Shown one piece after another: positions 8,217 through 17,484 of a stretch of 64,000 bases of DNA. The translations under genes and the position numbers were made by a program. This stretch comes from Flavobacterium arcticum. GTDB lineage: Bacteria; Bacteroidota; Bacteroidia; Flavobacteriales; Flavobacteriaceae. Numbering within the stretch: the stretch's first letter is position 1; each line of letters starts with the position of its first letter. The stretch spans positions 556,501 to 620,500 of the forward strand of contig NZ_CP031188.1 in assembly GCF_003344925.1 (NCBI RefSeq), read 5' to 3'. The notes beneath the pieces are model-generated. The model saw only the letters and a list, made by a program, of their open reading frames with translations. It did not search any database and had not been told where the DNA came from.

Positions 8217-9608
8217 CTATTTACCTATAGAACTAAAAACAAAACCTTTACTTCTCATTTTTTCAACATCAAGAACATTTCTTCCGTCAAAAACAAAAGC
8301 AGGTTTTTTCATGTTATTATATATTCTATCCCAATCATAATCTTTAAACTCATCCCACTCTGTCAATATTGCTATAGCATGAGCATCTTTACAAGCTTCA
8401 TATGGGTCTTGAAAAATAGTTACACCTTCTTTATTTTCTTCTGGTTTTCTTGTTGCTAAATAATCAAGATCTTTAAATATAGTTTTATCTTCTACTTTTG
8501 GGTCATATACGGCAATATTAGCTTGCTCGAATAGCAAATCATCAGCAACATATATCGCAGCCGACTCTCTAGTATCATTAGTATCTTTTTTAAATGCCCA
8601 ACCAAGAAAAGCTATCTTTTTACCAGAAACAGTATTATAAAGTGTTTTTACAATATTTGCTGCAAAACGTCTTTTCTGGTGATCATTCATTATAATTACC
8701 TGTTCCCAATAATCAGCAACTTCATTAAGACCATACGATTTTGCAATATAAACCAAGTTAAGAATATCTTTTTGAAAGCAAGAACCTCCAAAACCTACTG
8801 AAGATTTCAGGAACTTAGGTCCTATACGACTATCCATACCTATAGCTCGCGCCACTTCATTTACATCTGCTCCTGTTTTCTCACAAAGTTCAGACATTGC
8901 GTTTATAGAGGATACTCGCTGTGCTAAGAATGCATTAGCAGTAAGTTTAGAAAGCTCTGACGACCATACATTAGTAGTAAGTATTCTCTCTTTAGGTATC
9001 CAGTTAGCATATACATCTACAAGTGCATCTATAGCCTCTTGTCCTTTCGCATCAGTACCACCACCTATTAAAACTCTATCTGGACTTAATAAGTCATCAA
9101 TAGCCGTTCCCTCTGCTAAAAACTCAGGGTTAGAGAGTATTTGAAATTCTACACCATTACCTGTATTATCTAATATATTTTTAATTGCTTCGGCAGTCCT
9201 TACGGGTAGCGTAGATTTTTCGACTACAATCTTATTATCTTTTGCTACAGAGGCAATTTGTCTAGCACAAAGCTCTATATATTTTAAATCGGCAGCCATA
9301 CCCTTACCTAAACCATAGGTTTTTGTAGGAGTATTAACTGATATAAATATCATTTCTGCTTCATCTATAGCTTTTTCTACATCAGTAGAAAAAAACAAAT
9401 TTTTACCTCTTGCCGAAAGAACGATCTCATCAAGCCCTGGCTCATACACAGGCAAATTATCTGTGTTTTCATCATTCCAATCGGCTATACGCTGTGCATT
9501 AAGATCTACAATAGTAACTTTAATATCTGGACATTTATGAGCTATAACAGCCATTGTAGGTCCACCTACATATCCTGCCCCTATACAACAAATATTTTTT
9601 ATCTTCAT
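8217..9608 (-). CDS. ugd: UDP-glucose 6-dehydrogenase, eukaryote-like type
   Basis: The enzyme oxidises UDP-glucose to UDP-glucuronate with two NAD+. Motifs run in order: the Rossmann [64 protein letters not shown], and [10 protein letters not shown] with the catalytic Cys277. These segments match the form found in animals and plants rather than the common short bacterial Ugd/TuaD type. The length of 463 residues is also closer to the eukaryotic enzyme. It lies 30 bases after the UDP-HexNAc dehydrogenase gene and 67 bases before the epimerase that would use its product. Confidence 0.95.
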   Translation of the reverse strand: MKIKNICCIGAGYVGGPTMAVIAHKCPDIKVTIVDLNAQRIADWNDENTDNLPVYEPGLDEIVLSARGKNLFFSTDVEKAIDEAEMIFISVNTPTKTYGLGKGMAADLKYIELCARQIASVAKDNKIVVEKSTLPVRTAEAIKNILDNTGNGVEFQILSNPEFLAEGTAIDDLLSPDRVLIGGGTDAKGQEAIDALVDVYANWIPKERILTTNVWSSELSKLTANAFLAQRVSSINAMSELCEKTGADVNEVARAIGMDSRIGPKFLKSSVGFGGSCFQKDILNLVYIAKSYGLNEVADYWEQVIIMNDHQKRRFAANIVKTLYNTVSGKKIAFLGWAFKKDTNDTRESAAIYVADDLLFEQANIAVYDPKVEDKTIFKDLDYLATRKPEENKEGVTIFQDPYEACKDAHAIAILTEWDEFKDYDWDRIYNNMKKPAFVFDGRNVLDVEKMRSKGFVFSSIGK

Positions 9609-9638
9609 TTTATTTCCTTGTTCAAATGAGTATATGTA

Positions 9639-10910
9639 TTATAACCTGCCGTCTGCTACAGCACCTAAAACACCTTTAACATCATACACTACACTATTTT
9701 CTTTTTTAACGGCATTAAAATCCATCGTAGTAAATTCTTTGTGCGATACCCCAAGTACTATTGCATCAAACTTATCACTTGGAATTTCACTTACCGTTGT
9801 TAATCCATATTCATGTTCAACTTCAGAGCTACTCGCCCAAGGATCGAATATAGTAACCGTAATACCGTATTCTTTTAGTGCTTTAATAACATCTACAATT
9901 TTAGTGTTACGCACATCAGGACAATTCTCTTTAAAAGTTATCCCTAACATTAGTAAGCTAGAGCCATTTACTATAACTCCTTTTTTTATCATGAGCTTTA
10001 CAACCTGAGATGCAACATAGTCGCCCATACTATCATTCAGCCTTCTGCCTGCAAGAATTATCTCTGGGTGATAGCCAACTTCTTGTGCCTTTTGGGCAAG
10101 GTAATATGGATCTACACCTATACAGTGACCTCCTACTAATCCTGGTTTAAAAGGAAGGAAATTCCATTTTGTTCCCGCAGCTTCAAGTACCGCATGGGTA
10201 TCAATACCCATACAGTTAAAAATTTTGGCTAACTCGTTTACAAAAGCAATATTAATATCTCGTTGAGAGTTCTCTATCACTTTGGCAGCTTCGGCAACCC
10301 TAATGGTAGGTGCAAGGTGTGTACCCGCAGTAATTACCGATTTATATAAATCATTTACCTTCTCTCCTACTTCTGGAGTAGAGCCAGCGGTAACTTTTAG
10401 TATTTTTTCTACTGTATGCTCTTTATCTCCTGGGTTTATTCTTTCAGGAGAGTATCCTGCAAAGAAATCCTCATTAAACTTAAGACCGCTAACGCGCTCT
10501 AATACAGGAATACACTCTTCCTCAGTAACACCAGGATATACCGTAGATTCATAAATAACAATATCTCCTTTTTTAAGAACCTTACCTACTGTTTCGCTAG
10601 ACTTGTATAAAGGAGTAAGATCAGGTCGGTTATTCTTATCAACTGGAGTAGGAACAGTAACTACATAGTAATCACAATTTTTAATATCATCTAAATTGGT
10701 GCTACAATAAAGCCCTACCTCTTGCGCAGGAGTATCAACTAACACTGATTTTAAAAGATCATTTTCTACTTCAAGTGTACTATCTACACCCGAGTTTAAT
10801 TCATCAACTCTAGGCTGATTAATATCAAATCCTACTACAGGGTATTTTGTTGCGAATAATCTTGCCAATGGCAACCCTACATATCCTAATCCTATTACTG
10901 CTATTTTCAT
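9639..10910 (-). CDS. UDP-N-acetylhexosamine 6-dehydrogenase (WbpO/TviB type)
   Basis: This 423-residue nucleotide-sugar dehydrogenase starts with the Rossmann motif IGLGYVGLP. It carries [37 protein letters not shown] and the catalytic Cys263 in [15 protein letters not shown], all typical of the WbpO/TviB/WbpA group that oxidises UDP-GalNAc or UDP-GlcNAc to the uronic acid. The gene just upstream encodes a WbpP-like 4-epimerase, the classical partner that supplies UDP-GalNAc, so UDP-GalNAcA is the likely product. The exact C4 epimer cannot be settled from sequence. Confidence 0.92.
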   Translation of the reverse strand: MKIAVIGLGYVGLPLARLFATKYPVVGFDINQPRVDELNSGVDSTLEVENDLLKSVLVDTPAQEVGLYCSTNLDDIKNCDYYVVTVPTPVDKNNRPDLTPLYKSSETVGKVLKKGDIVIYESTVYPGVTEEECIPVLERVSGLKFNEDFFAGYSPERINPGDKEHTVEKILKVTAGSTPEVGEKVNDLYKSVITAGTHLAPTIRVAEAAKVIENSQRDINIAFVNELAKIFNCMGIDTHAVLEAAGTKWNFLPFKPGLVGGHCIGVDPYYLAQKAQEVGYHPEIILAGRRLNDSMGDYVASQVVKLMIKKGVIVNGSSLLMLGITFKENCPDVRNTKIVDVIKALKEYGITVTIFDPWASSSEVEHEYGLTTVSEIPSDKFDAIVLGVSHKEFTTMDFNAVKKENSVVYDVKGVLGAVADGRL

Positions 10911-10942
10911 TAAATATCTACAATTAAACGATTACTTATAAA

Positions 10943-11926
10943 TTATTTTAGATTTGCCCAATACCATTCAACAGCCTGTTCAAGACCTTGCTTAATAGAG
11001 TATTGAGGATTATAACCAAGCAGTTGCTTAGCTTTATCTATACTGGCAAGCGAGTGAGGTATATCTCCTGCACGATTAGGTCCATGTATTACATTTACAT
11101 TACCAATTTCAGAATCATATTTTGACAAAAACTCTTTTAAATATCCAATAAGATCATTTAAAGTAGTCCTGTCTCCATAAGCGGTATTATATACCGTATT
11201 TATAGCTTCAGGATTATTTGTAGTCATTGCTAACTCATTCATATGAATAACGTTATCAATATAAGTAAAATCCCTAGAGTAATTCCCATCTCCGTTTATC
11301 ACAGGACTTTCATGATCCATGAACTGCATTACAAACTTAGGTATCACAGCCGCATAAGCCCCATTAGGGTCTTGTCTTCTTCCAAAAACATTAAAGTATC
11401 TAAGTCCGATAGTTTCTATACCATATGTTTTACTAAAAACATCAGCATAAAGTTCATTAACATATTTAGTAACAGCATAAGGAGAAAGTGGTTTTCCTAT
11501 CACATCTTCAACTTTCGGTAAAGATTCAGAATCACCATAAGTAGAAGAACTTGCTGCATATACAAATCGCTTTACGCCTGCATCTCTAGCGGCCAAAAGC
11601 ATATTCATAAAACCACCTACATTAACATCATTACTTGTAGCAGGATCTTTTATAGAACGTGGCACAGAACCTAATGCTGCTTGGTGAAGTACATAATCGG
11701 CTCCTACAACAGCTTTTTGACAATCTGCTAAATTGCGTATATCGCCTTCAATAAGTGTAAAATCAGGATTGGATAAATGTTTTTCTATATTTTTCCTGTA
11801 TCCAGTAGCAAAATTATCTAAACAAACTACTTTATATTTCTTACTTATAAAATAGTCACATAAGTTAGAACCTATGAATCCTGCTCCTCCAGTTATAAGG
11901 ATTTTCTTATCAACCATATTACCCAT
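10943..11926 (-). CDS. UDP-N-acetylglucosamine 4-epimerase (WbpP/TviC type)
   Basis: This extended SDR enzyme carries the NAD motif TGGAGFIGSN, AALGSVPRSIKDP, ASSSTYGDS, the catalytic YAVTKY and RYFNVFGRRQDPNGAYAAVIP. The last is characteristic of WbpP-type enzymes that interconvert UDP-GlcNAc and UDP-GalNAc. The length is 327 residues from the first ATG; an ATG three codons later is also possible. It is the first gene of the polysaccharide cluster seen here and is followed after 32 bases by the dehydrogenase gene. A TATATTTG element lies about 40 bases upstream. Confidence 0.92.
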   Translation of the reverse strand: MGNMVDKKILITGGAGFIGSNLCDYFISKKYKVVCLDNFATGYRKNIEKHLSNPDFTLIEGDIRNLADCQKAVVGADYVLHQAALGSVPRSIKDPATSNDVNVGGFMNMLLAARDAGVKRFVYAASSSTYGDSESLPKVEDVIGKPLSPYAVTKYVNELYADVFSKTYGIETIGLRYFNVFGRRQDPNGAYAAVIPKFVMQFMDHESPVINGDGNYSRDFTYIDNVIHMNELAMTTNNPEAINTVYNTAYGDRTTLNDLIGYLKEFLSKYDSEIGNVNVIHGPNRAGDIPHSLASIDKAKQLLGYNPQYSIKQGLEQAVEWYWANLK

Positions 11927-11966
11927 TATTAATGTTAAATTTTACATTTATCAAAAATTCAAGCTA

Positions 11967-11974
11967 CAAATATA
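11967..11974 (-). promoter_or_regulatory. Candidate -7 element of the polysaccharide cluster
   Basis: The minus strand reads TATATTTG, an exact TAnnTTTG match, 40 bases before the WbpP-like epimerase start. No convincing -33 TTG is at the usual distance. The surrounding gap (11927-12095) is very A+T-rich and shows no other feature. Confidence 0.5.
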
Positions 11975-12095
11975 TGTACTTATATTTTAACATAATATTA
12001 TTTATATAAATACTATATCATTTTTTTAACGATTACAGATAACATTTAAATGACATCTATTTAACAAGAAAATATATTCATTTATATAAAATATA

Positions 12096-12716
12096 TCAAT
12101 TATTCTTAAAAGAGTTTTCAAAAGGAACTCTTTGTATAATACTCCTACCTAAAGTTACCTCATCAGCAAATTCAAGCTCATCGCCCACAGCAATGCCTCT
12201 TGCTATAGCAGAGGTTACAACATTGCAATCTTTTATTTGTTTATAGATATAAAAATTGGTAGTATCACCCTCCATAGTAGAGCTAAGTGCAAAGATAAGT
12301 TCTTTAACATCTCCCGCTTTTACCTTTGCCACTAAAGAACTGATTGTGAGCTGACTTGGACCAACACCATCTATAGGCGATATTTTACCACCCAACACAT
12401 GATATTGCCCTTTAAAAAGCCCTGTATTCTCTATTGCCATTACATCTCTCACATCTTCAACTACGCAAATAATAGTTTTATCGCGCAACGGGTTAGCACA
12501 CAATTCACAAACATCATTATCTGATATATTGTGGCATTGATTACAAAACTTAATTTCTTCCCTCATTTTTTTCAGGGCTTCTGCTAAGTGTTGCGATTGT
12601 TCGGGGGGTTGTTTTAACAAGTGCAAAGCAAGCCGTAATGCGGTGCGCTTGCCTATGCCAGGTAATTGCGATATTTCGGCTACCGCTTTTTCCAGTAATT
12701 TAGAAGACATTTCCAT
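12096..12716 (-). CDS. recR: Recombination protein RecR
   Basis: RecR acts with RecF and RecO to load RecA at gaps and stalled forks. The helix-hairpin-helix [17 protein letters not shown] is near residues 17-33. It is followed by a four-cysteine zinc finger ([16 protein letters not shown]) and a Toprim domain starting [13 protein letters not shown]. The start at 12716 (206 residues, beginning [10 protein letters not shown]) is preferred over an in-frame ATG at 12764. A TATCTTTG promoter element lies between the two, and the extra residues are not part of the family. The sodium symporter gene is divergent. Confidence 0.95.
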   Translation of the reverse strand: MEMSSKLLEKAVAEISQLPGIGKRTALRLALHLLKQPPEQSQHLAEALKKMREEIKFCNQCHNISDNDVCELCANPLRDKTIICVVEDVRDVMAIENTGLFKGQYHVLGGKISPIDGVGPSQLTISSLVAKVKAGDVKELIFALSSTMEGDTTNFYIYKQIKDCNVVTSAIARGIAVGDELEFADEVTLGRSIIQRVPFENSFKNN

Positions 12717-12723
12717 AGTTCCA

Positions 12724-12731
12724 CAAAGATA
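12724..12731 (-). promoter_or_regulatory. Candidate -7 element of recR
   Basis: The minus strand reads TATCTTTG, matching TAnnTTTG, and ends only seven bases before the chosen recR ATG. Transcription would begin at or within a base or two of the start codon, so the mRNA may be leaderless. It decides against the upstream ATG at 12764. Confidence 0.5.
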
Positions 12732-12829
12732 ATAAAGTGAAGACACTAACCCGATTATATGCATTCAAAATAACACAACTATAGTTTTTTGCGAAAATTT
12801 TTAGTTGCTTTGTGTTTAATCTAAATACT

Positions 12830-14341
12830 ATGAAACCAGAAACTATACTCGCTATTATTATTGCTTATTTTGGATTACTCATTGTAATATCAAGACTAGT
12901 TAGTGGTAAAGACGGAGGGAATGATGCTTTTTTTAAAGCCAACAAAAACTCCAAGTGGTATTTAGTAGCTTTTGGTATGATAGGCACAGCGTTATCTGGT
13001 GTTACTTTTATATCGGTACCTGGCGAGGTGGGCTCTCCCAATGGTGAGCAGTTTAAATACTTTCAGTTTGTATTGGGTAATGCTATAGGTTTTATAATTA
13101 TAGCTAAAGTACTCTTACCACTATACTACAAACTTAACCTTACTTCGATATATAGCTATATCGAAGAGCGACTTGGTTTTTACAGCTACAAAACGGCAGC
13201 TATGATATTCCTGATAAGTCGTACCATAGGGTCGGCTTTTAGACTATACCTTGTCGTTATAGTACTGCAACGCTATGTATTTGATGCTTTTAAAATCCCG
13301 TTTTGGGCAACAGTACTTATATCACTATTACTTATTTTTGCTTACACCTACAAAGGAGGGTTGAAAACTATTATTATTACCGATACATTGCAAACATTCT
13401 TTCTTGTATCTTCAGTACTATTTACTATCTATTTTATTTGCGATACGCTCGACCTTAATTTTGTAGAAGCTTTTGAAACAGTTAAAGAAAGTAATTACTC
13501 TAAAATATTTTTCTTTGATAATTTTATAGGTAGCCGTTATCACTTTGTCAAACAAATACTGGGTGGTATTTTTGTAACTATTGCTATGGTAGGTCTTGAT
13601 CAAGACCTTATGCAAAAGAATCTTAGTTGCAAAAATATTAGTGAAGCACAAAAAAACATGTTCTCCTTTACAGGAATATTTGTAGTTATAAATCTGTTTT
13701 TTTTAGGAGTAGGCGCACTGCTTTATATCTATGCTGATAAATATGGTATTGCAGTACCCACTGATAGCTTCGGCAACCCAAGAACCGATTTGTTATTTCC
13801 TGAAATAGCCTTTAATCATTTAGCAATTATTCCTTCTGTAATATTTTTATTAGGATTAACCGCTGCTACCTTTGCTACTACCGACTCTGCTTTAACAGCA
13901 CTTACCACTTCTTTTTGTGTCGATTTTTTAGGCATGGATAAAGCAAAAAATATAACAAAACCGAATGTAGTACGCACACGCCACTGGGTACATATATCTT
14001 TTTCGCTACTTATGTTTTTGGTTATAATAATATTCAACACTCTAAACGACGCATCTGTAGTAAGTATGATATTCAGGATAGCATCTTATACTTATGGGCC
14101 TTTACTTGGGTTATATTCATTTGGTTTATTAATTAAAAACAAAACAGTACACGACAAGTTTGTACCTATTATATGCATCACATCACCATTACTAACACTA
14201 TTACTTAGTATGAACTCGACAATACTGTTTGGTAATTATGTTTTTGACAATGAACTTATCATTGTAAACGGACTCATTACCTTTATACTATTACTCTTTA
14301 TTAGTAAAAAGCAACAACCAATTATTAATACTGATTTGTAG
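12830..14341 (+). CDS. Sodium:solute symporter (SSS family)
   Basis: This integral membrane protein of about 503 residues has roughly 13 hydrophobic helices. It shows the sodium:solute symporter pattern: GMIGTALSGVTFISVPGEV near the first helices, YKGGLKTIIITDTLQTFF in the middle and ATFATTDSALTALTTSF near helix 8. The last holds Ser and Thr residues of the kind that bind the second sodium ion in this family. The ATG at 12830 is preferred to a GTG at 12812 because the latter falls in the likely promoter region. The substrate cannot be inferred. The 3' end overlaps the convergent CoA-binding gene by 17 bases. Confidence 0.88.
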   Translation: MKPETILAIIIAYFGLLIVISRLVSGKDGGNDAFFKANKNSKWYLVAFGMIGTALSGVTFISVPGEVGSPNGEQFKYFQFVLGNAIGFIIIAKVLLPLYYKLNLTSIYSYIEERLGFYSYKTAAMIFLISRTIGSAFRLYLVVIVLQRYVFDAFKIPFWATVLISLLLIFAYTYKGGLKTIIITDTLQTFFLVSSVLFTIYFICDTLDLNFVEAFETVKESNYSKIFFFDNFIGSRYHFVKQILGGIFVTIAMVGLDQDLMQKNLSCKNISEAQKNMFSFTGIFVVINLFFLGVGALLYIYADKYGIAVPTDSFGNPRTDLLFPEIAFNHLAIIPSVIFLLGLTAATFATTDSALTALTTSFCVDFLGMDKAKNITKPNVVRTRHWVHISFSLLMFLVIIIFNTLNDASVVSMIFRIASYTYGPLLGLYSFGLLIKNKTVHDKFVPIICITSPLLTLLLSMNSTILFGNYVFDNELIIVNGLITFILLLFISKKQQPIINTDL

Positions 14342-14693
14342 TGAGCATAACCAGCGTACAGCCAATATCTACAAATATATTGTGTTGTTCTAATAACGAA
14401 TAAAATTCAGGGTTCTCTGTACCTGGATTAAACACTACGCGTTTAGGATTTAAACTTATAATATAATCGTAATATTCTTTTTGACGAACAGGGTTTACAT
14501 AAAGTGTTACCGTATCTATATCTTTAAACGGCAATTGTTCCTTTTCTATAACAACTCCTTCAATATCCCCCTCTTGATTACCTATAGCAAGAACAGGATG
14601 ATGGTGCTGTTTTAGCAATTTTACCGCTCTGTTTGAATAGCGATCAGGATTTGTAGAAGCTCCTATTACTAATGTTTTTTTAATTGTATTCAT
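14325..14693 (-). CDS. CoA-binding domain protein (YccU type)
   Basis: This small 122-residue protein has a Rossmann-like CoA-binding fold. It starts KKTLVIGASTNPDRYSNRAV and has NQEGDIEGV, LYVNPVRQKEYYDYI and the late motif VVFNPGTENPEF, the order seen in the CoA_binding_2 family. No catalytic partner domain is present. The cellular role of the family is not well defined; binding of CoA or a CoA-modified ligand is assumed from the fold. It converges with the symporter gene and overlaps it by 17 bases. Confidence 0.82.
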   Translation of the reverse strand: MNTIKKTLVIGASTNPDRYSNRAVKLLKQHHHPVLAIGNQEGDIEGVVIEKEQLPFKDIDTVTLYVNPVRQKEYYDYIISLNPKRVVFNPGTENPEFYSLLEQHNIFVDIGCTLVMLTTNQY

Positions 14694-14777
14694 AGTTTTT
14701 TATTTTACATCTCAAATTTACTAAAACCTATTGATACACTTTTTTATTTTAAGGCAATAATAACACTTTAAGAAATA

Positions 14778-15872
14778 CTATCTATAATCAGCAGGGAGCA
14801 TATCTGCTACTTTAAATTGTGACATATAACCTTCAAAACGTAAATTTGATATCGGGAAATACTGCCCATTAGTATCTACATAAAATATCCCCGTAGGACA
14901 GGTAAAGTAAGATTCTTCGTTACCATTATATCGCACAGTAAAGTTTATAACACCTTGTTTTTTAAGATAGGCTTCTTGTTTCTTTTTTAAATCTTCAACA
15001 GTCTCTCCTGATGTATTAATATTTAATGGTTTAGCCTTATTACTCCCTTGTATTACTGTTACTTTTTTAACCCCCAGTGTATCGGTAATTTTAAAATATT
15101 TTTGAGGATCAGCCTCCATACCATTTACATAAAGTTTAAATTTTTGGTTTACCCAACTATTTGAAACCAATGTTCGCATTAAATGAGGTATAGACCCAAG
15201 ATATGCCTCTATTCTTTGTTTATAGGCAGCATTACCTTTTGATATATCTTTATAAGAAGTAGTTCCTGAAAAATACACCGCGCGTTGATAACACCTTTCG
15301 AGTGTCATGGCTTTATATCTTATTCCAAAATCAGTTAAATCAAATTGTACATTATACTCTAAATAGTTATTCCGTATCTGTAAAGGCTCAATCGACTTGG
15401 CGTACAGAATATTGGAGTTCTTATCGAAATGAAAAACAACTGCATCTTCATTTGTTATTCGGCAGGATCTAGCCGCCTTGGAAGTTCCTAAAAAATTTTC
15501 GCGAAATACTTTAAGCATCTCTTCGCGCGAAAAAGGACTTGCTTCTCTACTAATTACTACCGCATCGAGCTTAGTAACCTCTTCACGTAGTAGTATTTTT
15601 ATAGGATTAATATATTGGTATGGATTACTTACCTTAAAATTACTAAATCCAATATAACTTACTACAAGATCAGTACTAAATTTTTGCTTTGCAATAATTT
15701 TAAAATACCCTAAAGAATCGGTACTTGCTGAGAGTGTAGTACCATCTAAATAAACAAAAGCCCCCTGAAGCGGCAAATTTTCTTTCTCATCATACACATA
15801 TCCTGATAAAGTTTGCGAATACCCTATCGAAACATATAGTAGAGAACAAAGTAGAAACAAAATAAACTTCAT
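14778..15872 (-). CDS. Secreted protein with carboxypeptidase-like regulatory domain
   Basis: The protein has a signal peptide ending near GYSQ (residue 20). An 80-residue carboxypeptidase regulatory-like beta-sandwich follows (LSGYVYDEKENLPLQGAFVYLDGTT, then DSLGYFKI and VVSYIGFSN). This domain is the usual N-terminus of SusC/TonB-dependent receptors and other outer-membrane proteins, but here no TonB-dependent barrel follows. The remaining 250 or so residues form an uncharacterised soluble domain rich in Tyr and Lys that ends at 364. A periplasmic or outer-membrane-associated role is likely. I do not recognise a specific function. Confidence 0.75.
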   Translation of the reverse strand: MKFILFLLCSLLYVSIGYSQTLSGYVYDEKENLPLQGAFVYLDGTTLSASTDSLGYFKIIAKQKFSTDLVVSYIGFSNFKVSNPYQYINPIKILLREEVTKLDAVVISREASPFSREEMLKVFRENFLGTSKAARSCRITNEDAVVFHFDKNSNILYAKSIEPLQIRNNYLEYNVQFDLTDFGIRYKAMTLERCYQRAVYFSGTTSYKDISKGNAAYKQRIEAYLGSIPHLMRTLVSNSWVNQKFKLYVNGMEADPQKYFKITDTLGVKKVTVIQGSNKAKPLNINTSGETVEDLKKKQEAYLKKQGVINFTVRYNGNEESYFTCPTGIFYVDTNGQYFPISNLRFEGYMSQFKVADMLPADYR

Positions 15873-15907
15873 AATGCTAATATAAATAATTTAAGCAAAT
15901 AGCTTAA

Positions 15908-15931
15908 CAAAAAAAGCAGCCCGAAGGCTGC
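15908..15931 (-). terminator. Rho-independent terminator with UUCG-type loop
   Basis: Inverted repeat GCAGCC/GGCTGC (15916-15921 and 15926-15931) whose minus-strand loop reads TTCG, followed on that strand by a run of T. It terminates the lipoprotein gene that ends at 15954. Confidence 0.8.
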
Positions 15932-15953
15932 CTATATATAAACTAAAAACTAC

Positions 15954-16412
15954 TTAATCATTATTCTCGACAGTTATGCCAAGTGCTATTACATTAGGCA
16001 AATATTCTCCTTCAAATTTATTTTCTACCGTAATAGAATATTTACCCGCAGGCATTGTTAACCCTTCTTTCAATCCCATTTCTAAATCACAAATATCTCC
16101 AGCACAATCAGACACTACGTCCCCTGAAGCATCTTTAAGTTGTAGATTAAGAAACATATTATCTTTAGTTCCATCAGGATTTTCTATTATAACTTCAAGC
16201 GGTACCCTTTCATATTGTGGGTCAAAAGTATGTGAAAAGGTTAGCTTGATATCGGCTTTTTTAACATCTTTTTTAACATCAAAGTGAAACACTTTCATTT
16301 CATTTTTTTGCCAACGGTTATTATTAAAATCATCAAGGGTTTGAGTAAAAAGTGTTGTTTTATTACAAGACAACAGTAATAGCAGGGGTAAAAGGAAAAC
16401 AAATTTCTTCAT
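15954..16412 (-). CDS. Small lipoprotein of GldH-like layout
   Basis: This 152-residue protein has a lipoprotein signal (LLPLLLLLSC, lipid-bearing Cys at 16) and an all-beta mature part. Its layout resembles the gliding-motility lipoprotein GldH: an N-terminal strand after the Cys, NPDGTKDNMFLNLQL in the middle, an acidic GLKEGLTMPAGKYSITVENK segment, then a final strand. The similarity is by pattern only and weak, so I leave the symbol empty. It has its own terminator downstream and about 275 bases of empty A+T-rich DNA upstream, to marC. It might be any small cell-envelope lipoprotein. Confidence 0.65.
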   Translation of the reverse strand: MKKFVFLLPLLLLLSCNKTTLFTQTLDDFNNNRWQKNEMKVFHFDVKKDVKKADIKLTFSHTFDPQYERVPLEVIIENPDGTKDNMFLNLQLKDASGDVVSDCAGDICDLEMGLKEGLTMPAGKYSITVENKFEGEYLPNVIALGITVENND

Positions 16413-16661
16413 AAGATATTATATTAAGAATTATTTAATTATTATATTCATTTCTACACATTGATTTTATTGCATCAAACCTATTTTTACACCAGCTTCT
16501 AACAAATTTAATCAAATTTTTAACATTATATCTATTTATATCAGATATTTATTAGTTGAATTTTACTCTTAACACAAGAAAAGAACCTTTCTTTTTAATT
16601 ATTACTAATTAAAAGAACCTAATTAGCCGCTTACTTACGCTATATATTAAGTCTAAATAAA

Positions 16662-16669
16662 TATCTTTG
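16662..16669 (+). promoter_or_regulatory. Candidate -7 element of the MarC-family gene
   Basis: TATCTTTG on the plus strand matches TAnnTTTG and lies 18 bases before the ATG at 16688. The rest of the gap 16413-16687 is A+T-rich, with no gene or RNA that I can see. Confidence 0.55.
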
Positions 16670-16687
16670 CAGCATTAAACACATAAG

Positions 16688-17320
16688 ATGGAGCTATTCA
16701 TATACATTTTTGCTGCGCTTTTTTCAGTTATAAACCCTCTTGGAGCTGTACCTATTTTTGTAGGACTTACGCTGCACGACTCTAAAGCCGAACGTTCTCG
16801 CATTTCATTATGGGCTGCTATAAATGTTTTTATAATACTGCTTATTTCTTTTTTTGTAGGACAATATGTACTCGCTTTTTTCGGGATTAGTATCGACGCA
16901 CTTCGCATAGCAGGTGGTTTTATAATTGTTAACTCTGGCTTCTCGCTCCTTACAGGTAAATTCAGTAAAACACGCGGCATCAACAAACAGGTAGAAAGTG
17001 ATGCTCAAAGTAGAAACGACATCGCTCTTAGCCCGCTAGCTATACCTATGCTAGCAGGACCTGGTTCTATATCATTACTTATAGCACTACACCAAGAATA
17101 TAAGGAAATACAGGAGCAGGTAATAACCTGTATCGCCATAGCAACAGTAGCTTTGGTAATTTTTCTTACTATGCGTAGCGCTCACTACCTTTCGCGTATT
17201 TTAGGTGCATCGGGAATTGTTGCAATATCAAGAATCATTGGTTTTATTGTTATTGCAATAGGTATACAATACATAAGTAGCTCTATTGTAAACATACTTC
17301 AAGCAATAGATTTTAAATAG
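16688..17320 (+). CDS. MarC-family integral membrane protein
   Basis: This 210-residue protein has six hydrophobic helices and the MarC/UPF0056 pattern. It starts with FAALFSVINPLGAVPIFVGLT, has GGFIIVNSGFSLLTGK in the middle and ALSPLAIPMLAGPGSISLLIAL after a hydrophilic loop. Two NP/GP-type half-sites suggest an internal repeat. The family is often labelled as amino-acid transporters of the NAAT type, but the substrate of most members is unknown. The gene stands alone, with a TATCTTTG promoter element just upstream and a hairpin just after its stop. Confidence 0.85.
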   Translation: MELFIYIFAALFSVINPLGAVPIFVGLTLHDSKAERSRISLWAAINVFIILLISFFVGQYVLAFFGISIDALRIAGGFIIVNSGFSLLTGKFSKTRGINKQVESDAQSRNDIALSPLAIPMLAGPGSISLLIALHQEYKEIQEQVITCIAIATVALVIFLTMRSAHYLSRILGASGIVAISRIIGFIVIAIGIQYISSSIVNILQAIDFK

Positions 17321-17322
17321 CA

Positions 17323-17352
17323 CAAAAAAAAACTGCTCCCAATAGGGAGCAG
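17323..17352 (-). terminator. Terminator hairpin downstream of cysH
   Basis: Perfect 8-bp repeat CTGCTCCC/GGGAGCAG (17333-17340 and 17345-17352). Its T-run is on the minus strand (the A-run at 17323-17332 on the plus strand), so it mainly ends the cysH transcript. Being convergent, it may also stop marC transcripts. Confidence 0.75.
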
Positions 17353-17484
17353 TAACAAAACTAATTATACAAACGCAAACTAATCTGTTTACCCTAACAT
17401 AATACAACAATATGGATTACGTTTGTAAACTTTAGATATTTTAAAAAAACTGATTTTAAATAAAATCACATAAAGTGATTAGAA

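Noticed and set aside
13418..13651. Minus-strand frame inside the sodium symporter gene
   Set aside because: It is antisense to a clear transporter and encodes no recognisable protein.
16413..16687. Possible small RNA or tRNA in the 275-base gap before marC
   Set aside because: No cloverleaf or conserved tRNA arms are visible, only A+T-rich sequence and a promoter element.
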